Shown here piece after piece: positions 8,419 to 16,482 of a stretch of 64,000 bases of DNA. The stretch is from NCBI RefSeq assembly GCF_000718135.1, contig NZ_JOEM01000021.1:1-64000 (forward strand), read 5' to 3'. Made by a program: the position numbers and the translations under genes. The notes under the pieces were generated by a model, which was given only the letters and a program-made list of their open reading frames with translations, was not told the origin of the DNA and ran no database searches. This stretch comes from Streptomyces cyaneofuscatus. GTDB taxonomy: Bacteria > Actinomycetota > Actinomycetes > Streptomycetales > Streptomycetaceae. Numbering within the stretch: the stretch's first letter is position 1; every line of letters begins with the position of its first letter.

Positions 8419-9891
8419 ATGCACACCGACACCGAGCGCTGCGTGCGGGCCGTCCAGTCCAAGGACGCCCGCTTCGACGGCTGGTTCTTCACCGCGGTCC
8501 TCACCACCCGGATCTACTGCCGCCCCAGCTGCCCCGTCGTGCCGCCCAAGGTCCGGAACATGACCTTCTACCCGAGCGCCGCCGCCTGCCAGCAGGCCGG
8601 ATTCCGGGCCTGCAAGCGGTGCCGCCCCGACACCAGCCCCGGTTCCCCCGAGTGGAACGCGCGCGCCGACTCGGTGGCCCGCGCCATGCGCCTCATCCGG
8701 GACGGGGTCGTCGACCGCGAGGGCGTGCCGGGCCTGGCCGCCCGGCTCGGCTACTCCGCCCGCCAGATCGAACGCCAGCTCCTCGCCGAGCTGGGCGCCG
8801 GACCGCTGGCCCTGGCCCGCGCGCAGCGGGCCCAGACCGCCCGTGTCCTCATCGAGACCACCACCCTGCCCCTGGCGGAGGTGGCGTTCGCCGCCGGGTT
8901 CTCCTCGATCCGCACCTTCAACGAGACCGTCCGCGAGGTCTTCGCCCTGGCCCCCGGCGAACTGCGCACCCGCGCCGCCCGCGGCCCCCTCGCCCCCGCC
9001 ACCCCCGGCGTGATCGCGCTCCGCCTCCCGTACCGGGCCCCGCTCAACCCCAGCAACCTCTTCGGCCACCTCGCCGCGACCGCCGTCCCCGGCGTCGAGG
9101 AGTGGCGGGACGGCGCCTACCGCCGCACGCTGACCCTCCCGTACGGCCACGGCACCGTCGCCCTCACCCCGCAGCCCGGCCACATCGCCGCCCGGCTCTC
9201 CCTCACCGACCCCCGCGACCTCACCCAGGCGATCAGCCGGTGCCGCTGGCTCCTGGACCTGGACGCGGACCCGGTCGCCGTCGACGACCGGCTGCGCACC
9301 GACCCGCTGCTCGCCCCGCTGGTGGAGGCGGGACCCGGCCGCCGGGTGCCGCGTACGGTGGACGGTGCCGAGTTCGCCGTACGCGCGGTCCTCGGCCAGC
9401 AGGTCTCCACCGCCGCCGCCCGCACCCATGCGGCCCGCCTGGTCACCGCGCACGGGGTGCCCGTCGACGACCCCGAGGGCGGGCTCACCCACCTCTTCCC
9501 GACCCCGGAGGCGCTGGCCGGACTCGACCCGGAGACCCTGGCGCTGCCCCGCACCCGCCGCACCACGCTCACCACCCTGGTCGCCGCACTCGCCGACGGA
9601 ACGCTCCGCCTGGGCACCGACACCGACTGGGAACGAGCGCGCACCGAACTCTCCGCGCTTCCCGGATTCGGCCCCTGGACGGTCGAGGCGATCGCCATGC
9701 GGGCGCTCGGCGACCCCGACGCCTTCCTCCCCACCGACCTCGGCATCCGCCGCGCGGCCGAACGCCTCGGCCTCCCGGCCACCCCCGCCGCCCTCACCGC
9801 ACGGGCCGCCGACTGGCGCCCCTGGCGCGCGTACGCCGTCCAGTACCTCTGGACCGTGGACGACCACCCCATCAACCACCTGCCCGCCTGA
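8419..9891 (+). CDS. Ada-like methyl-phosphotriester sensor fused to AlkA DNA glycosylase
   Basis: This 490-aa fusion has three parts. The N-terminal Ada zinc domain has Cys34, Cys38, Cys65 and Cys68; Cys34 aligns with the methyl-accepting Cys38 of E. coli Ada. An AraC-type helix-turn-helix follows at about residues 80-180 (LAEVAFAAGFSSIRTFNETVREVF). The C-terminal AlkA 3-methyladenine glycosylase domain has the helix-hairpin-helix LPGFGPWTVEAIAMRAL and catalytic aspartate in FLPTDLG. It repairs alkylated bases and probably activates its own operon with the downstream ogt. ATG 8419 fits the family better than GTG 8401. Confidence 0.9.
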   Translation: MHTDTERCVRAVQSKDARFDGWFFTAVLTTRIYCRPSCPVVPPKVRNMTFYPSAAACQQAGFRACKRCRPDTSPGSPEWNARADSVARAMRLIRDGVVDREGVPGLAARLGYSARQIERQLLAELGAGPLALARAQRAQTARVLIETTTLPLAEVAFAAGFSSIRTFNETVREVFALAPGELRTRAARGPLAPATPGVIALRLPYRAPLNPSNLFGHLAATAVPGVEEWRDGAYRRTLTLPYGHGTVALTPQPGHIAARLSLTDPRDLTQAISRCRWLLDLDADPVAVDDRLRTDPLLAPLVEAGPGRRVPRTVDGAEFAVRAVLGQQVSTAAARTHAARLVTAHGVPVDDPEGGLTHLFPTPEALAGLDPETLALPRTRRTTLTTLVAALADGTLRLGTDTDWERARTELSALPGFGPWTVEAIAMRALGDPDAFLPTDLGIRRAAERLGLPATPAALTARAADWRPWRAYAVQYLWTVDDHPINHLPA

Positions 9892-9914
9892 CGCCTGACG
9901 GAGGAAGCCCCGCC

Positions 9915-10457
9915 ATGACCACCCTCGTGTCCCCGCCCACTGTGTCCCCGCCCACCAAGCAGCACACGGTCGTCGACAGCCCCTACGGCCCGCTGACGCT
10001 CGTCGCCACCGACGGCGTCCTCTCCGCCCTCTACATGACCGACCAGCGCCACCGCCCGCCCGAGGAGACCTTCGGCGTCCCGGACCCGGAACCCTTCCCC
10101 GAGGTGATCCGCCAGCTCACGGCGTACTTCGCCGGCGAGCTCACCACCTTCGACCTCCCGCTCGACCTGCACGGCACCCCGTTCCAGCGGAGCGTCTGGG
10201 CGGAGCTGAGCAAGATCCCGTACGGGGAGACGCGTACGTACGGCGAACTGGCCGAGGAGCTCGGCAAGCCGGGCGCGTCGAGAGCGGTCGGCCTGGCCAA
10301 CGGCAAGAACCCGGTCGGCATCATCGTGCCGTGCCACCGGGTCATCGGAGCCTCGGGCGGCCTCACTGGCTACGGCGGCGGCCTGGACCGCAAGCAGCGG
10401 CTGCTCGCTTTCGAGAGCGGCGGCCGGCGGAGCGACGGGGTGCAGGCGCTGTTCTGA
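9915..10457 (+). CDS. ogt: Methylated-DNA--protein-cysteine methyltransferase
   Basis: This 180-aa protein has the active-site motif IIVPCHRVIG with acceptor Cys140, and the DNA-binding helix region YGELAEELGKPGASRAVGLANGKNP. It transfers the alkyl group from O6-alkylguanine to its cysteine in a suicide reaction. It starts 23 bp after the Ada/AlkA gene with a GGAGGAAG site, so the two form an alkylation-repair operon. The length is normal for Ogt. Confidence 0.93.
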   Translation: MTTLVSPPTVSPPTKQHTVVDSPYGPLTLVATDGVLSALYMTDQRHRPPEETFGVPDPEPFPEVIRQLTAYFAGELTTFDLPLDLHGTPFQRSVWAELSKIPYGETRTYGELAEELGKPGASRAVGLANGKNPVGIIVPCHRVIGASGGLTGYGGGLDRKQRLLAFESGGRRSDGVQALF

Positions 10458-10487
10458 GGTGGAAAGGGCGGAAAAGGCGGAAAGGCT

Positions 10488-10515
10488 GGGGGCGCACCGG
10501 CATCGGTACGCCCCC
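10488..10515. terminator. Hairpin between convergent ogt and GDT1-like genes
   Basis: Arms GGGGGCG (10488-10494) and CGCCCCC (10509-10515) are complementary and enclose a smaller ACCG/CGGT pairing. It lies between two converging genes and could terminate transcription from both sides. There is no clear T-run. Confidence 0.5.
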
Positions 10516-10532
10516 GAAAGGCTTCACCGCCG

Positions 10533-11117
10533 TCAGCCGGTGAAGATCTCCACAGCCGTCCAGATCGCCAGGCCCAGCATGCAGATCCCGCCGATGCGCT
10601 GCACGGTCTTCAGCGGTACGCGCTTGGCGATGAACTTGCCCGCGAGCAGCGCCAGGGCCGAGACGGACATCAGGGCGGCGGCCGACCCGATCGCGGTGGA
10701 CCAGGTGCCGTTGCTCGCGGCCAGGTTGGCGGTGGTGATCTGGGTCAGGTCGCCCCACTCGCTGATGAAGACCGCCATGAACGCGGTCGAGTAGACCGGC
10801 CAGAAGCCGGTCACGGTCTTCACCTCGGCGTCGTCATCGTCGTCCCCGCCGCTGCCGCGCAGCAGGATGAACGCGCCGAACGCGAAGAGCGAGGCCGAGA
10901 CGAGCTTGACGGTCCAGTCGGGCAGCAGCCCGATCAGGCTGCCCGCGCCCACGGCGATGGCGACATGCACGATGAACGCGGAAGACGTGCCGAACCACAC
11001 GTAGAGCGGGCGCATCCGCGTGCCCATGGCCAGCGACGCGAACATCGTCTTGTCGGGGAGCTCCGCGAGGAAGATCAGCCCGAAGGCGGTGATGATCGCC
11101 AGGGGGTCGAGGTGCAT
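10533..11117 (-). CDS. TMEM165/GDT1-family cation transporter (Mn2+ or Ca2+)
   Basis: This 194-aa membrane protein has two repeats of the UPF0016/GDT1 signature: FLAELPDKTMFA near residue 16 and FISEWGDLTQITTA near residue 116. A DDDDD stretch lies in the central loop. Bacterial homologues export manganese or calcium and are commonly controlled by manganese riboswitches; a good riboswitch candidate lies in the leader (11241-11355). The protein probably relieves manganese excess. The start codon is ATG. Confidence 0.88.
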   Translation of the reverse strand: MHLDPLAIITAFGLIFLAELPDKTMFASLAMGTRMRPLYVWFGTSSAFIVHVAIAVGAGSLIGLLPDWTVKLVSASLFAFGAFILLRGSGGDDDDDAEVKTVTGFWPVYSTAFMAVFISEWGDLTQITTANLAASNGTWSTAIGSAAALMSVSALALLAGKFIAKRVPLKTVQRIGGICMLGLAIWTAVEIFTG

Positions 11118-11208
11118 TCCGGGTGGCTTTCTGTGCGAGCCGGGCCCCGGATCTTCGCGAAGCGCGCTCGGGCTGTTCGGAGGACCACTCGGCCCGGCAT
11201 GACGGCAG

Positions 11209-11221
11209 CGCCCACAGGGCG
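11209..11221 (-). promoter_or_regulatory. Small leader hairpin downstream of the riboswitch
   Basis: CGCCC and GGGCG flank a three-base loop between the candidate riboswitch and the coding start. It may be part of the expression platform, but no terminator-type T-run follows. The assignment is tentative. Confidence 0.3.
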
Positions 11222-11240
11222 TGGACGTGTCATACAGGAC

Positions 11241-11355
11241 CGAAGGTCTCGCCCGCCCGTGTCAGATGATCCCCTCAAGGATCCACGAGCCCGGCCACCG
11301 GGAACCCGGAGGTTCCAGTGTGTCGACGACCGGTTTGCGGGGCTACTCCCCTTCG
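11241..11355 (-). ncRNA. yybP-ykoY (manganese) riboswitch
   Basis: Read on the minus strand, the leader contains the conserved 5' element AAGGGGAGUAGCC (11341-11353), a GUCGACACA segment, and the 3' element GCGAGACCUUCGG (around 11239-11252). The ends pair as P1: CGAAGG (11350-11355) with CCUUCG (11241-11246). These are the hallmark conserved segments of the yybP-ykoY class, which binds Mn2+. Its position about 125 nt upstream of a GDT1-family transporter gene is a classic association. A covariance-model search would settle it. Confidence 0.85.
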
Positions 11356-11492
11356 CAGCCATCCACACTACCCCACCTGGCCCGGTGGGAGGGCAGGTGT
11401 TCGAAGCGGGGCGGCCTCGGTAGAGTCGCCGTGATCACCCGCACCGGTGGTGGTCGCCGTCCCGCTCCCCCTCACCGACCGGAAGTGCCCGC

Positions 11493-11897
11493 ATGAGCCG
11501 CCGCCCCCGCAAGGACGTGCCCGCCCAGAGCGTTCCCCGGCCCACCGTGAGCGTCTGCCGGGGCTGCTGCTGCGGCACGGAGAAGATCCCGGGCGTCGAC
11601 CACGCCGCCCAGCTGGCCCGGCTCCGCTCCGGCCTGGAGGGCGCCGCCACCGTGCGGGCCGTCGAGTGCCTGGACGCCTGCGAGCAGGGCAACGTGATCG
11701 TCGTCCAGCCCTCCGCCGAGGGACGCCGAGCGGGGGGCCGCCCGGTCTGGCTGGGCCTGGTCAACGACGAGCACGCGGAGCAGGACGTCATCACCTGGGC
11801 GACGGCCGGCGGCCCCGGCCTCGTGGACGCCCCCGACATCCTCGACCTGTACGTCTTCCAGCCCTCGCGCCGGGTCCGGGCGGGGCTGGACGGCTGA
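11493..11897 (+). CDS. Thioredoxin-like (2Fe-2S) ferredoxin-domain protein
   Basis: This 134-aa protein has the cysteine pattern CRGCCCGTEK near residue 22 and CLDACEQGN near residue 58, the layout of thioredoxin-like 2Fe-2S ferredoxins. It probably carries a cluster and acts as a small electron carrier or sensor. It is followed by a small VapB-like gene 92 bp downstream. The partner enzyme is not evident. Confidence 0.7.
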   Translation: MSRRPRKDVPAQSVPRPTVSVCRGCCCGTEKIPGVDHAAQLARLRSGLEGAATVRAVECLDACEQGNVIVVQPSAEGRRAGGRPVWLGLVNDEHAEQDVITWATAGGPGLVDAPDILDLYVFQPSRRVRAGLDG

Positions 11898-11989
11898 GCC
11901 GCTCGGGCCCCGATGGCCGGGGATGCCGGAGTCCGTGGAGACACCGGGAACGCACCCGCGAGCGCGTTCCTCAGGGGTACAGTCCGGCC

Positions 11990-12190
11990 ATGGCCAAGGT
12001 GAGCGTCAGTCTGGACGCCGAACTCGTCGTCGAAGTCATGGTCCTCGCGGGCGTGGGCAGCCCGCAGGACGCGGTGGAACTCGTGGTGCGCGACTACATC
12101 GCCCGCGGCCACCGCACCGAGGCCCTGGTCGCCGAGCGCGAGGAGTCGGTGCGGGACGTGGAGCCCAAGCCGCAGGCTCAGCAGGGCTGA
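11990..12190 (+). CDS. Small ribbon-helix-helix VapB/DUF2191-like protein, no adjacent toxin
   Basis: This 66-aa protein, MAKVSVSLDAELVVEVMVLAG onward, has an N-terminal beta-strand followed by two helices, as in VapB-type antitoxins. No PIN-domain toxin gene follows: the next gene is a convergent NUDIX hydrolase. It is therefore an orphan antitoxin-like DNA-binding protein. TACAGT lies just upstream of the ATG, so transcription may be leaderless or nearly so. Confidence 0.65.
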   Translation: MAKVSVSLDAELVVEVMVLAGVGSPQDAVELVVRDYIARGHRTEALVAEREESVRDVEPKPQAQQG

Positions 12191-12249
12191 CGCCGCCCGC
12201 CCGAGCCACGCGCCCACCAGGGCCGGCGCCTCCGTCGCCCTCCCCACCC

Positions 12250-12747
12250 CTAAGCCACCGGCTTCCCGTCCTCCAGCTCCACCGTGCCCGCACCGGACTC
12301 CAGCACTTCCAGGGCCGCCCGCACCCGCCCCTCCAGTCGGCCGAGCAGGTGGACGGGCAGGTCGTCCCGGGCGACCAGCTTCCAGGAGAGCAGCTCCTCC
12401 TCCTGGAGACGGATCGCCGCGAGCTGCTCCGGGGTGAGCACCCCGCCGTCGTACAGGTACGCCACGATCGGCGGCCGGTCAGGGCCCCGCACCCAGTCGA
12501 CGGCGAGCAGCCGGCCCGGTGCGATGTCGAGCCCGATCTCCTCCACCGTCTCGCGCCGGGCGCCCTGCCGGGGGCCTTCGCCCGCCTCCGACTCGACCGT
12601 CCCGCCGGGCAGCGCCCAGCCCTCGCGGTAGTTCGGCTCGACGAGCAGGACCCGTCCCTCCGCGTCGCGGAAGAGGCACGCGGCTCCGGCCAGGACCTTG
12701 GGCAGCCCGGCGATGTACGTGGCGTAGTGCGGATCGGTAGTCGTCAC
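12250..12747 (-). CDS. NUDIX hydrolase
   Basis: This 165-aa protein carries a complete Nudix box at about residues 48-70, with the glycines GGTVE, glutamates and the REXXEE core in RRETVEEIG. It hydrolyses a nucleoside diphosphate linked to another group; the substrate is not predictable. GTG 12747 gives the typical start. A much longer upstream reading frame in the same frame is an antisense shadow of the glycerate kinase gene. Confidence 0.88.
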   Translation of the reverse strand: MTTTDPHYATYIAGLPKVLAGAACLFRDAEGRVLLVEPNYREGWALPGGTVESEAGEGPRQGARRETVEEIGLDIAPGRLLAVDWVRGPDRPPIVAYLYDGGVLTPEQLAAIRLQEEELLSWKLVARDDLPVHLLGRLEGRVRAALEVLESGAGTVELEDGKPVA

Positions 12748-12864
12748 GGGCGACAGCGTAGTGGGGGAGCGTGGAGGGGCGGTTGCGGACGGCCATGGGC
12801 AGATCAGGGGGCGTGCGGATAGGGTCGGGGCGGCGCGACTCTGTTCGAAGGCAAGGGATGCAAG

Positions 12865-13998
12865 GTGACGGACGGAGCAGATGTGGAGACCGCCCGCGTG
12901 CTCGTCGCGGCGGACAAGTTCAAGGGCTCGCTCACGGCCGTACAGGTCGCGGAGCGGGTGACGGCCGGGCTGCGGCGCGTCGCTCCCGGCGTACGGGTGG
13001 AGACCCTGCCCGTCGCGGACGGCGGCGACGGCACGGTCGCGGCGGCGGTGGCCGCCGGGTTCGAGCGCCGCGAGGCGCGGGTGACCGGACCCCTCGGGGA
13101 CCCGGTGACGGCGGCGTACGCGCTGCGCGGGTCCACCGCCGTGGTGGAGATGGCCGAGGCCTCGGGCCTCCAGCACCTGCCCGACGGGGTGTTCGCCCCG
13201 CTCACGGCCACCACGTACGGCTCCGGCGAACTGCTGAGGGCCGCCCTGGAGGCCGGGGCGACGACCATCGTGTTCGGGGTCGGCGGCAGCGCCACCACGG
13301 ACGGCGGCGCGGGCATGCTCGCCGCGCTCGGGGCCCGCTTCCTGGACGCGGACGGCAAGCCCGTCGGCCCCGGCGGCGGGGGGCTCGCCGAGCTCGCGGA
13401 GGCCGACCTCTCCGGGCTCGACCCGCGCCTGAAGGACATCGACCTGATCCTGGCCAGCGATGTGGACAACCCGCTGACCGGGCCCAAGGGCGCCCCCGAG
13501 GTGTACGGGCGGCAGAAGGGCGCGAGCGAGGAGGACATCGCGGTCCTCGACGCGGCCCTGGATCACTACGCCTCCGTCCTGGGACCGGAGACTGCCGCCC
13601 TGCCCGGTGCAGGCGCGGCCGGAGGTATCGGCTACGGGGCGCTCGTCGCCCTCGGCGCCCGCTTCCGGCCCGGCATCGAGGTCATGCTCGACGTCCTCGG
13701 CTTCGCCCCGGCGCTCGCCCGCGCCACCCTCGTCATCACCGGCGAGGGCTCGCTGGACGAGCAGACCCTGCACGGCAAGGCCCCGGCCGGGGTCGCCGCG
13801 GCCGCCCGGGAGGCCGGGATCGAGGTCGTCGCGGTCTGCGGCCGGCTCGCCCTGTCGCAGGAGGCCCTGAGCGGGGCGGGCATCGCGCGCGCCTACGCCC
13901 TGGCCGAGCTGGAACCGGACCCGGCCGTCTCGATGGCCCAGGCCGGGCCCCTGCTGGAGCGGGCGGCCGAGTCGATCGCGCGGGACTTCCTGAGCTGA
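12865..13998 (+). CDS. Glycerate kinase (GarK/GlxK family)
   Basis: This 377-aa protein matches glycerate kinases of the two-domain GarK fold: VLVAADKFKGSLTAVQVAE at the N-terminus, VADGGDGT, a GVGGSATTDGGAGMLAALGA glycine-rich segment and GEGSLDEQTLHGKAP. It phosphorylates D-glycerate to 2-phosphoglycerate, feeding glycolysis. The GTG start is preceded by AAGGGA. A strong terminator hairpin follows the stop codon. Confidence 0.92.
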   Translation: MTDGADVETARVLVAADKFKGSLTAVQVAERVTAGLRRVAPGVRVETLPVADGGDGTVAAAVAAGFERREARVTGPLGDPVTAAYALRGSTAVVEMAEASGLQHLPDGVFAPLTATTYGSGELLRAALEAGATTIVFGVGGSATTDGGAGMLAALGARFLDADGKPVGPGGGGLAELAEADLSGLDPRLKDIDLILASDVDNPLTGPKGAPEVYGRQKGASEEDIAVLDAALDHYASVLGPETAALPGAGAAGGIGYGALVALGARFRPGIEVMLDVLGFAPALARATLVITGEGSLDEQTLHGKAPAGVAAAAREAGIEVVAVCGRLALSQEALSGAGIARAYALAELEPDPAVSMAQAGPLLERAAESIARDFLS

Positions 13999-14007
13999 CG
14001 ACGGAAC

Positions 14008-14045
14008 GGGCCGGTCGTACGGGAACGTACGGCCGGTCCTTTTCC
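14008..14045 (+). terminator. Rho-independent-like terminator after glycerate kinase
   Basis: A 14-bp stem (GGGCCGGTCGTACG with CGTACGGCCGGTCC, two imperfect pairs) encloses a GGAA loop and is followed by TCCTTTT. It lies 10 bp after the glycerate kinase stop codon. Confidence 0.8.
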
Positions 14046-14111
14046 GTGTCCTCCCGCCCGCTGCCGGTACGGAGGCGGGCGGGAGGACCCCCGACGCAAG
14101 GCCTCGACGGC

Positions 14112-14534
14112 TCACCCCCGCCCGGCCGCCCACCGCAGCGCCTCCAGCGCCAGCACCGTCTCGACCAGCTCGCACGGGTGCGACAGCGACCGTGAGGTCA
14201 GCCGCTCCAGGCGGCGCAGCCGGTTGAACACCGTGTTCCGGTGGCACCGGAGCCGCACCGCCGCCCGCCCCACCGAGCCCCCGCACTCCAGCCACGCCTC
14301 CAACGTCCCCACCAACAGAGCCCGTTCCGCCGGGGACAGGGCCAACAGTGGGCCGAACACCTCCGCGATCAGCCGCGCGGACAGTTGCGGCGCACCCGCC
14401 ACCAGGACCGCCGGCCACCGCTCGTCCGGCGCCAAGGCCTCCCGCGCACCCAGGACCTCAGCTCCCGGGCTCCCGGCGTGTGAGCCCCCGGCGTTCCCGG
14501 CGTGCGGGCCCCCGGCCCCCGTCTCCCCTCGCAT
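14112..14534 (-). CDS. Short PucR/CdaR-type HTH protein, possibly truncated
   Basis: This 140-aa protein is essentially only the C-terminal PucR/CdaR helix-turn-helix: GGSVGRAAVRLRCHRNTVFNRLRRLERL at about residues 88-115. Typical PucR regulators are 400-600 aa with an N-terminal sensory domain, which is missing here. ATG 14534 follows GGAGG, so the gene may be expressed as it stands. It is divergent from the liv operon, which makes it a candidate regulator of that operon. Alternatively it is the remnant of a longer regulator whose 5' part decayed in the 353-bp gap. Confidence 0.55.
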   Translation of the reverse strand: MRGETGAGGPHAGNAGGSHAGSPGAEVLGAREALAPDERWPAVLVAGAPQLSARLIAEVFGPLLALSPAERALLVGTLEAWLECGGSVGRAAVRLRCHRNTVFNRLRRLERLTSRSLSHPCELVETVLALEALRWAAGRG

Positions 14535-14887
14535 CTCCGCCTCCGTCCGCCGGACCGACGACCGGCGCCCCTCGCCCGCCGCCGGGGCAGCCGGCGGGAC
14601 ACCGCCGCGGAGCGGCCACCAGGGCCGGTCTCCCCGGTGACCGACGAGGATGCCACCGGCCGCGCGGGCGGGAGCCCGCCCGTCACCGCCTCTGTGCGCG
14701 TGCACAACGAGGCCCTTCGCTCGCTGGTCACCCGCATCGAGTCCGCCCCGCCCCGTGGACGCGCGCTCCGGCCGGTGCTGGTCTGTGGCACCACACGAAG
14801 CCACATCCACACAGATGAGCACGGTCCACGAGCACCCACGAGCACCACCCATGAGCACGACACGAGAAGGCGGAAGGAGGAGGACGC
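14535..14887. other. Intergenic region between HTH gene and liv operon
   Basis: No convincing gene is visible. Minus-strand frames upstream of the HTH gene are arginine-rich and could be the decayed 5' part of a PucR gene, but no domain is recognisable. Near the liv end, short CGAGCAC/TGAGCAC words recur several times between 14815 and 14860, followed by a strong GGAAGGAGGAGG ribosome binding site for livF. The promoter of the liv operon should lie here. Confidence 0.5.
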
Positions 14888-15685
14888 ATGGCAACGCTGG
14901 AGATCCGCGCACTGTCCGTCGGCTACGGCCCGGTCCGCGCCCTGCGCGACATCTCGGTCGATGTCCCGGACGGCGCGATCACCGCCGTACTCGGCGGCAA
15001 CGGCGCGGGCAAGACCACGCTGCTGCGGGCCGTATCGCGGACCCTCGGCTTCCACCGCGGTACGGGCACCGGCACCATCCGCTTCGACGGCCGTCCCCTG
15101 GAGGGGCTGCGGCCCGCCCAGGTGGTGGCCGCCGGAGTGGTCCAGGTACCGGAGGGCCGACAGGTCTTCGCCCGGATGACGGTGGCCGACAACCTGCGCG
15201 CGGGCGCCCTCGGGGCGCGCGGCGGGCGCAAGCGGACGAGCGCCGCCCTGGCCCGCGTCCACGAACTGTTCCCGGTCCTCTCCGACCGCGCGCACCAGCG
15301 GGCCGGGCTCCTCTCCGGCGGCGAGCAGCAGATGCTGGCGATGGGCCGCGCCCTGATGGCGGGGCCCCGGCTGCTCCTGCTGGACGAGCCATCCCTCGGC
15401 CTCGCCCCGCTGATGGCGGCCCGGATCGCGGAGACCGTGCAGGAGATCAACGCGAGCGGCACCTCCGTCATGCTCGTCGAGCAGAACGCGGCCATCGCGC
15501 TGCGCCTCGCCTCGACGGCGTACGTCCTGGACGTCGGCGAGGTCGCCCTGCACGGGCCCGCCGATGAGCTCGCCGCCTCCGACGAGGTGCGCCGCCGCTA
15601 TCTCGGCGTGGTCGACGAGGAGGCCGCCGCCGACGCCGACGTGGCGTCCCGCGACCGGCGCACCCTGAGCAGGTGGTCCGCGTGA
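14888..15685 (+). CDS. livF: Branched-chain amino-acid ABC transporter ATPase LivF
   Basis: This 265-aa ATPase has Walker A GGNGAGKTTLLRA, signature LSGGEQQMLAMGRAL, Walker B LLLLDEPSLGLAPL and the switch histidine replaced by VEQN, which is normal for LivF. It is the first gene of a five-gene operon joined by overlapping stop and start codons. With LivG it powers import through LivH/LivM. The order livF-livG-livH-livM-livK differs from the common K-first order. Confidence 0.9.
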   Translation: MATLEIRALSVGYGPVRALRDISVDVPDGAITAVLGGNGAGKTTLLRAVSRTLGFHRGTGTGTIRFDGRPLEGLRPAQVVAAGVVQVPEGRQVFARMTVADNLRAGALGARGGRKRTSAALARVHELFPVLSDRAHQRAGLLSGGEQQMLAMGRALMAGPRLLLLDEPSLGLAPLMAARIAETVQEINASGTSVMLVEQNAAIALRLASTAYVLDVGEVALHGPADELAASDEVRRRYLGVVDEEAAADADVASRDRRTLSRWSA

Positions 15686-16482
15686 GCACCGCACCGGCAC
15701 CCGAGACCGGCACCACCACGGCCGCTCTCACCGTCTCCGACGTGACCGTACGGTTCGCCGGGCTCACCGCCCTCGACAGCGTCTCCTTCACCGTGGAACC
15801 CGGCAGCGTGCACGCCGTGATCGGCCCCAACGGCGCCGGCAAGTCCACCTGCTTCAACGTCCTCTCCGGCGTCTACCGCGCCTCCGCGGGCACCGTCCAC
15901 CTCGGCACCACCGAGCTCACCGGACTCCCGCCGCACGCCATCGCCGCCCTCGGCGTCGCCCGCACCTTCCAGAACATCGCGCTCCCGCCGCACGCCACCG
16001 TCGCCGACAGCCTGCTGCTCGGCCGCCACCGGCTCACCCGCTCCGGCTTCCTCGCCACGGGCCTGCGGCTGCCGTCCGCCGCCCGCGAGGAGCGGCGCCA
16101 CCTGGACCGGGTCCGCGAGATCGCCGCGTTCATCGGCCTGGAGGCCGCGTTGGAACGCCCGGCGGGCTCACTGCCGTACGGGCAGCAGAAGCTCGTCGAG
16201 CTCGGCCGCGCCCTGTGCATGGAGCCCCGGGTCCTGCTGCTGGACGAGCCGATCGCGGGGATGACCGCCGACGAACGCCGCCGTACCGCGGCCGTCGTCG
16301 CCGACGTCCGCGACAGCCTCGGCATCTCCATCGTGCTGGTCGAGCACGACATGGGCGTGGTGATGCGGCTGGCGGACGAGGTGACCGTACTCGACTTCGG
16401 ACGCAGGATCGCGGGCGGCACCCCCGCCGAGGTCCAGAACGACCCGGCCGTCGTCCAGGCCTACTTGGGAGCACCGGAATGA
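15682..16482 (+). CDS. livG: Branched-chain amino-acid ABC transporter ATPase LivG
   Basis: This 266-aa ATPase has Walker A GPNGAGKSTCFN, a signature-like LPYGQQKLVELGRAL and Walker B LLLDEPIAGM, with the switch region VLVEHDM. GTG 15682 overlaps the livF stop in a GTGA, implying translational coupling, and AGGTGG precedes it. LivG-specific features include the VARTFQNIAL segment. It acts at the inner membrane with LivF. Confidence 0.9.
   Translation: MSTAPAPETGTTTAALTVSDVTVRFAGLTALDSVSFTVEPGSVHAVIGPNGAGKSTCFNVLSGVYRASAGTVHLGTTELTGLPPHAIAALGVARTFQNIALPPHATVADSLLLGRHRLTRSGFLATGLRLPSAAREERRHLDRVREIAAFIGLEAALERPAGSLPYGQQKLVELGRALCMEPRVLLLDEPIAGMTADERRRTAAVVADVRDSLGISIVLVEHDMGVVMRLADEVTVLDFGRRIAGGTPAEVQNDPAVVQAYLGAPE

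Noticed and set aside
7849..9879. A 676-aa minus-strand open reading frame opposite the macro-domain and Ada/AlkA genes
   Set aside because: The composition is glycine/valine/arginine-rich with no domain; it is an antisense shadow caused by high-GC codon bias. The plus-strand genes have clear motifs.
12748..14418. Upstream extension of the NUDIX frame to 14418
   Set aside because: The NUDIX domain begins at GTG 12747; the rest is antisense to glycerate kinase.
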